A stretch of DNA of 64,000 nucleotides, taken from positions 1,240,001-1,304,000 of the forward strand of contig NZ_SUNC01000001.1 in the NCBI RefSeq assembly GCF_007570835.1, in the 5' to 3' direction. This DNA comes from Croceicoccus sediminis (GTDB taxonomy: Bacteria; Pseudomonadota; Alphaproteobacteria; Sphingomonadales; Sphingomonadaceae). Every line of letters starts with the position of its first letter. Within the stretch, counting starts at the first letter, position 1. Positions 59,915 to 64,000 of this stretch are shown one piece after another. The position numbers and the translations under genes were made by a program. The notes under the pieces were generated by a model, which saw nothing but the letters and a program-made list of their open reading frames with translations, had not been told where the DNA came from and did no database searches.

Positions 59915-60397
59915 TTAGCGCGTCACGGCCTTCGCGACGTACTTTCGCGCCCACTCCGGCGTCGTCGCGGGAAGATCGTCTGCCGCAAAGAACGCGATCT
60001 CCGCGATCTCGCGATCATCGGGTACCGGCGTGCCCGAAAAGGTCGCGGCAAAGACGCTGACAAGGTTTGTCGCTCCGTGCAGGTCGATCTCCTCGACATG
60101 TACCAGCGTGATCGTGGCGACGGTCACGCCGACTTCTTCGGCCAGTTCGCGCCGGGCGGCGACTTCGGCATCTTCGCCGTCACGAACCCCGCCGGTCGGC
60201 ACATGCCATTCGTCCCGCTTGCGATAGGAATGGCGCACCATCAGAACCTCGCCCGCGTGGTTGCGCGCGACGATGGCACACCCCCTCAACCGGGGTTTAC
60301 GCCATCGCCACCAGCGCCTGCGGACCAGTTCCGCCACGCGCAACAACCGCCGGTGGACCCCGGCGGGCAGTAAGTTCGCAAAAGGAACGTCAGGCAA
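59915..60397 (-). CDS. NUDIX hydrolase
   Basis: A 160-residue hydrolase of nucleoside diphosphates linked to another group. The Nudix box is GGVRDGEDAEVAARRELAEEVGV at about 69-91, intact (GX5EX7REUXEEXGU). An N-terminal basic region (RRRWWRWRKPRLRG) resembles the sphingomonad NUDIX proteins found beside pgl. Substrate unknown. Its first eight bases overlap the pgl end, and it is convergent with hemN, one base apart. Confidence 0.9.
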   Translation of the reverse strand: MPDVPFANLLPAGVHRRLLRVAELVRRRWWRWRKPRLRGCAIVARNHAGEVLMVRHSYRKRDEWHVPTGGVRDGEDAEVAARRELAEEVGVTVATITLVHVEEIDLHGATNLVSVFAATFSGTPVPDDREIAEIAFFAADDLPATTPEWARKYVAKAVTR

Positions 60398-61043
60398 AGC
60401 AGGAGACTTCGCCTCGCGCGTGGCCCAACAGACGCGCGACGGGCAGGTCGTTATCGCCCTTCGCCGCTTCCTCGAAGACCTGCAATTTGTCCTCGCCCCG
60501 GATGACGAACATCAGCGCCTCTGCCGACAACAGCTTGGGCAGGGTCATCGTCACGCGGTCGAACGGTGCCTCCGGCGGCAAGGGATCAGGCGTCAGGCGG
60601 CGGACCTGCCGGTCGTCGTCCACTTGCGGATCGGTGTTGGGAAACAGCGAGGCGATATGCCCGTCACCGCCCATGCCCAGCCAGGCCAGCGCAAAGTGCG
60701 GCGGCTGGCTGCCTTCGTCGAGCGGGACGACGCGGGCGCCCGTCCCTTCCAGCGTGGCAGCAAGACGTCCGAAATTGCTCGCCTCGTGATCGGCGGGCAC
60801 GCAGCGGTCATCGCCCGGCCAGATTTCCAGCCGCGACCAGTCGAGGTCCTTCTTCGCCAGCTCCGCAAGGATCGGGAACGGCGTCGATCCGCCGGGCACG
60901 GTGATGGCGACGGTGCCTTCGCGGCGGTCCAGTTCGTGGGCAAGGCGGGCGTGCAGCCAATCGGCGATCTGGGCGTCGCTGGCGTCGTGGTGAAAGGCGA
61001 TTTCGGTAAGCAAGGGGGTATTCTCCGATTGGGTCGTGCCCAT
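60390..61043 (-). CDS. pgl: 6-phosphogluconolactonase
   Basis: A 217-residue enzyme hydrolysing 6-phosphogluconolactone in the pentose phosphate/Entner-Doudoroff routes. Signature parts are VPGGSTPFPILAELAKKDL, IWPGDDRCVPADHEASNFG and LAWLGMGGDGHIASLFPN. These match DevB-type 6PGL; zwf and edd are not adjacent. The start MGTTQSEN at 61043 is chosen from several; the frame extends upstream in a shadow. It lies 28 bases behind ggt. Confidence 0.92.
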   Translation of the reverse strand: MGTTQSENTPLLTEIAFHHDASDAQIADWLHARLAHELDRREGTVAITVPGGSTPFPILAELAKKDLDWSRLEIWPGDDRCVPADHEASNFGRLAATLEGTGARVVPLDEGSQPPHFALAWLGMGGDGHIASLFPNTDPQVDDDRQVRRLTPDPLPPEAPFDRVTMTLPKLLSAEALMFVIRGEDKLQVFEEAAKGDNDLPVARLLGHARGEVSCFA

Positions 61044-61071
61044 GCAACGCACAGGCGGCGCGCAGGTGCCA

Positions 61072-62847
61072 TCAATATCCGGCGGCGATGCCATCCTTTC
61101 GCATTTCGGTCGCGCCGGTAAAGACCCCGGTTTCCGGGTCGCGGGCAATCGCCTGGTATCCGCCGAAAGGCACGCCGGAGTAGTCGTATTCGACCTTGTG
61201 CCCCATCGCGCGCAGCTTTTCCGCGGTTTCGGCCGGAATACCAGGTTCGATGAACAGCGTGCCCAGCGGGTCCGCCGTGGGTCCATCCAGCGCCTCGGTC
61301 GGCTGGCGTCCGCCGTCATGCATCAGCCGCGCGGCATCGCCCGCTTCTTGCAGGTTCATCCCGAAATCGACGATATTGACCAGGATCTGGACATGGCCCT
61401 GCGGCTGCATACCGCCGCCCATCAGGCCAAAGCTCATCCACGGTTTACCGTCCTTCTTGATGAAGGCGGGAATGATCGTGTGAAAGGGCCGCTTGCCCGG
61501 TGCGTAGGCATTGGGATGTTCGGGATCGAGACTGAAGAGTTCGCCGCGGTCCTGGAACATGAAACCCAGCCCGTCGGGCGACAGGCCGGACCCCATGCCG
61601 CGATAGTTGGACTGGATCAGGCTGACCATCATGCCGTCCTTGTCCGCGACGGTCAGGTAGGTCGTATCGCCCTCCCCCTCAAGCTTGGGTTCGCCCGGAG
61701 CGAAATCCGCGCTGGCCTTGTCCGGATCGATCATCGCGAACCGCTCGCGGCCGTATTCGTCCGACAGAAGTTCATCGGGGAATCTCGCAAAATCAGGGTC
61801 GGCATAGAACCGCGCGACATCGGCAAAGGCCAGCCGCTTGGCCTCTGTGATGTAGTGCAGCACTTGTGCGGACCCGCGCGAATATTGCGACAGGTCGACG
61901 TTCTTCAGGATGTTGACCATCTGCAGCGCGGCAAAGCCCTGTCCGTTGGGCGGCAGTTCGCACAGCTCGTACCCGTCCTTGTAGGCAACGCAGGCCGGTT
62001 CCACCCAATCGCTGTGATGCGCGGCGAAATCCTCGTAGCGCAGGGCCGATCCGGTGCGTTCTAGATAGTCCGCCATTGTGCGGGCCATCTCGCCTTTGTA
62101 GAATTCGTCCCGGCCCTTTTCGCCCAGCGCCTCCAGCGTGTCGGCAAGTTTCGGGTTCCTGAAGACGTCCCCCGCTTTCGGGGCGCCATCGGCGAACCAG
62201 ACCGAGCGGGCATTTTCAAACTCCGGGATCATTGGCATGCGGCGCTCGAACGCTTTCAGGCTGCCGTTCAGGTAATACCCGATGACCGGCGCGATCGGAT
62301 GTCCTTCACGGGCATAGCGCACGGCCGGGGCCAGGACCTGGCTCATCGGCAACTTCCCGTATTTCGCGTGCATTTCGAACCACGCATCGACCGTGCCGGG
62401 GATCGTCACCGGAAGCGGACCGACCGGCGGGATGGACGCCGCATCGCCCAGCTGCGCCTTCAGCTGCGCCAGTGTTTGCCCGCGCGGCGTGCGGCCGGAC
62501 CCGTTGATCCCGTGCAATTCGCCGGTCGCGGGGTCGAGCACGATGGCGAACAGATCGCCGCCGATGCCGTTGCCGGTCGGCTCCATCAGGCCAAGCGCGG
62601 CGTTGGCCGCAATCGCCGCATCGACCGCGCTGCCGCCCTGTTGCAGGATGTCGAGCGCGATCTGCGTCGCTAGTGGCTGGGCCGTAGCCGCCATGCCGTT
62701 CATCGCCATGACCGGACTACGCGACCAATCGGCCCCCACCGGCCGCGCCCCGGCACCGATCTCTTCGGTGGCGGCCCTGTCCTGCGCTACTGCGGGGACT
62801 GCCGCCATGGCGATGGCGATGGCAAGCGGGAAGAAAGTTCTGATCAT
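61072..62847 (-). CDS. ggt: Gamma-glutamyltransferase
   Basis: A 591-residue periplasmic N-terminal nucleophile hydrolase that cleaves gamma-glutamyl bonds of glutathione. Signal peptide ending AVPAVAQ. The propeptide is cut before the nucleophile Thr395 in GEGDTTYLTVADKDG; the usual His before it is Asp here, seen in a subgroup. Other hallmarks are GGSAVDAAIAANAALGLMEP, GIGGDLFA, LPPNGQGFAALQM and the SGLSPDGLGFMFQDRG stretch. Probably followed by pgl in one transcript. Confidence 0.93.
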   Translation of the reverse strand: MIRTFFPLAIAIAMAAVPAVAQDRAATEEIGAGARPVGADWSRSPVMAMNGMAATAQPLATQIALDILQQGGSAVDAAIAANAALGLMEPTGNGIGGDLFAIVLDPATGELHGINGSGRTPRGQTLAQLKAQLGDAASIPPVGPLPVTIPGTVDAWFEMHAKYGKLPMSQVLAPAVRYAREGHPIAPVIGYYLNGSLKAFERRMPMIPEFENARSVWFADGAPKAGDVFRNPKLADTLEALGEKGRDEFYKGEMARTMADYLERTGSALRYEDFAAHHSDWVEPACVAYKDGYELCELPPNGQGFAALQMVNILKNVDLSQYSRGSAQVLHYITEAKRLAFADVARFYADPDFARFPDELLSDEYGRERFAMIDPDKASADFAPGEPKLEGEGDTTYLTVADKDGMMVSLIQSNYRGMGSGLSPDGLGFMFQDRGELFSLDPEHPNAYAPGKRPFHTIIPAFIKKDGKPWMSFGLMGGGMQPQGHVQILVNIVDFGMNLQEAGDAARLMHDGGRQPTEALDGPTADPLGTLFIEPGIPAETAEKLRAMGHKVEYDYSGVPFGGYQAIARDPETGVFTGATEMRKDGIAAGY

Positions 62848-62982
62848 GCGTGGGCCTGCCCATTGTTAGGGAAATGGTTTCAACCGAGACCACGCTATGA
62901 GCGCACAGGGCACAGGGCAAGTGTGGCGGTAGCGATCCACCATCTTGCGCTGGCACGATCCACGCGCCAAACATCGCAGGTG

Positions 62983-64000
62983 ATGGGGGAAATTCGAAAA
63001 ACCGGCCGCTGGCCTGTCATCAGTGCACCGCTGCGCCGTGTGATCGTCGCGGCAACGATCGTGCTTTTCGCACTGGTCTGGCGTTACACGCTGTTTGGCA
63101 ATCCGACGCTTCACGTCGACGACGAATTCTATTTCGTGGTCGGCCAAAGGATGCACGCGGGCGACCTGCCGTATGTAGACCTTTGGGATCGCAAGCCTTT
63201 CGGGCTGTTCCTGATCTATTACCTGATCGGGTTCTTCTCGGACCAGGTCATATCGTATCAGATCGCCGCTTGGCTTTTCGTCAGCGCGACCGGCATCGCG
63301 ATCTACGCGATTGCGCGGCAGTGGACGACGCCGCTCGCCAGCATTTTGGCGGCATTGCTCTATATCGCCGCTCTCGGCGTGTTCGGGGGTCAAGGCGGAC
63401 AGGCACCCGTATTCTACAACCTGTTCATCGCCATCGCCGCCCTGCTGATCGTGAAATGGACGAAAGATGACAGTGCCCGCCCTGACTGGCGCGTGTGGAC
63501 CGCCATGGCGATGTGCGGTCTCGCGCTGACCGTAAAGCAGACCGCCATCGCGGAAAGCGCGTTTTTCGGCCTGTTCGTGCTTTATCGCCTGTACAGAAAC
63601 GGCGCGACCCAGGCGCGTATCGCCATCACGGCCCTTGCCGCGATGGCGATCGGTATCTTTCCCTTTGCGATGACCGGCTTGTTCTATGCGCTGTCGGGTT
63701 ACTGGTACGAATTCTATCAGGCCATGTTCCTGTCGAACCTCGACAAGGCCTATCCCGACGCGGAACAGATGGCGCGCAGGGCGCTGGTCCGCTTCATCTA
63801 TTTGCTGCCGATCGGGATCGGGATTGCCCTGACGTTCACGCAGCGGGCGGGCCTCGCCCGCCGCGACCGGGCGTTTATCGCAGGCTGGCTGATCGCAGGT
63901 GTGATCGGCGTCGCGCTCGTTCCGAACTTCTGGATTCACTACATCCTGCCGCTCCTCCTGCCGGTCGTGGTCGCGGCAGCACCGGCTTTCGGCATAAGGC
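62983..64000 (+). CDS. GT39/ArnT-like membrane glycosyltransferase (cut by window end)
   Basis: The first 339 residues of a polytopic membrane protein. An N-terminal helix is followed by HVDDEFYFVVGQRMHAGDLPYVDLWDRKPFG, whose Asp-Asp/Glu in the first periplasmic loop is the catalytic hallmark of lipid-linked-sugar GT-C transferases. Many more helices follow. It uses a polyprenyl-phosphate sugar donor to modify lipid or protein; acceptor unknown. GTG one codon earlier is an alternative start. The stop lies beyond position 64000. Confidence 0.82.
   Translation, partial: MGEIRKTGRWPVISAPLRRVIVAATIVLFALVWRYTLFGNPTLHVDDEFYFVVGQRMHAGDLPYVDLWDRKPFGLFLIYYLIGFFSDQVISYQIAAWLFVSATGIAIYAIARQWTTPLASILAALLYIAALGVFGGQGGQAPVFYNLFIAIAALLIVKWTKDDSARPDWRVWTAMAMCGLALTVKQTAIAESAFFGLFVLYRLYRNGATQARIAITALAAMAIGIFPFAMTGLFYALSGYWYEFYQAMFLSNLDKAYPDAEQMARRALVRFIYLLPIGIGIALTFTQRAGLARRDRAFIAGWLIAGVIGVALVPNFWIHYILPLLLPVVVAAAPAFGIR

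Overview
The window is GC-rich (by eye well above 60%), densely coded bacterial chromosome. It reads as an alphaproteobacterium, most likely Sphingomonadales (Erythrobacteraceae or Sphingomonadaceae). The reasons are the Tad/Cpa pilus locus, an NDUFA12-type complex I protein, DUF2155 next to aat, cbb3 oxidase under an Fnr/FixK-type regulator, an inositol-phosphorylceramide-synthase-like protein, and the tRNA-Trp/secE/nusG/rplK/rplA series. No phage, insertion sequence, rRNA operon or CRISPR array was seen. The assignment is inference from gene content, not from a database search.

Layout. 1-6.4 kb: bacterioferritin, cytidine deaminase, a lipoprotein, a DUF1761-like membrane protein, rimO, a CinA-N-type protein, a glycosyltransferase and a DUF347 membrane protein. 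6.4-14.4 kb: a membrane-tethered LuxR-type protein, then the minus-strand series tRNA-Trp, secE, nusG, rplK, rplA. This series is interrupted twice by plus-strand genes: an AGCS symporter between tRNA-Trp and secE, and a four-gene sulfotransferase cassette between nusG and rplK. 14.4-21.3 kb: aat, a minus-strand run (DUF2155, NDUFA12, DUF192, recX), a stand-alone fatty acyl-AMP ligase, MAPEG and DUF389 proteins. 21.4-27.6 kb: a GH15 glycosidase, an entericidin-like peptide, a GluR0-type ligand-gated channel, a TelA/XpaC/PHA-region trio and DUF2721.

27.6-33.1 kb is a mannose module on the minus strand: a two-domain GT4 glycosyltransferase, a GH130 mannoside phosphorylase-family enzyme, and manC and manA for GDP-mannose supply. 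33.3-34.6 kb holds a TonB and a stand-alone receiver protein. 34.6-46.1 kb is a complete-looking tad/cpa type IVc pilus locus on the minus strand, from flp pilin through cpaB, cpaC, tadG, two tadE-like genes, cpaE, cpaF, tadB, tadC and a TPR lipoprotein to the cpaA prepilin peptidase.

46.6-59.9 kb combines a PAP2_3/Aur1-like lipid enzyme, a DUF2569-like membrane protein, an Fe-S-type Fnr regulator and OmpW with a ten-gene plus-strand run: ccoNOQP, ccoGHIS, a small Cys-rich protein and hemN. Fnr/FixK-type boxes lie before ccoN and before hemN. Together these point to a self-contained low-oxygen module with a regulator, a high-affinity oxidase, its copper and assembly factors, and oxygen-independent haem synthesis. 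59.9-64 kb: NUDIX hydrolase, 6-phosphogluconolactonase, gamma-glutamyltransferase and the 5' part of a GT39-like membrane glycosyltransferase cut by the window end.
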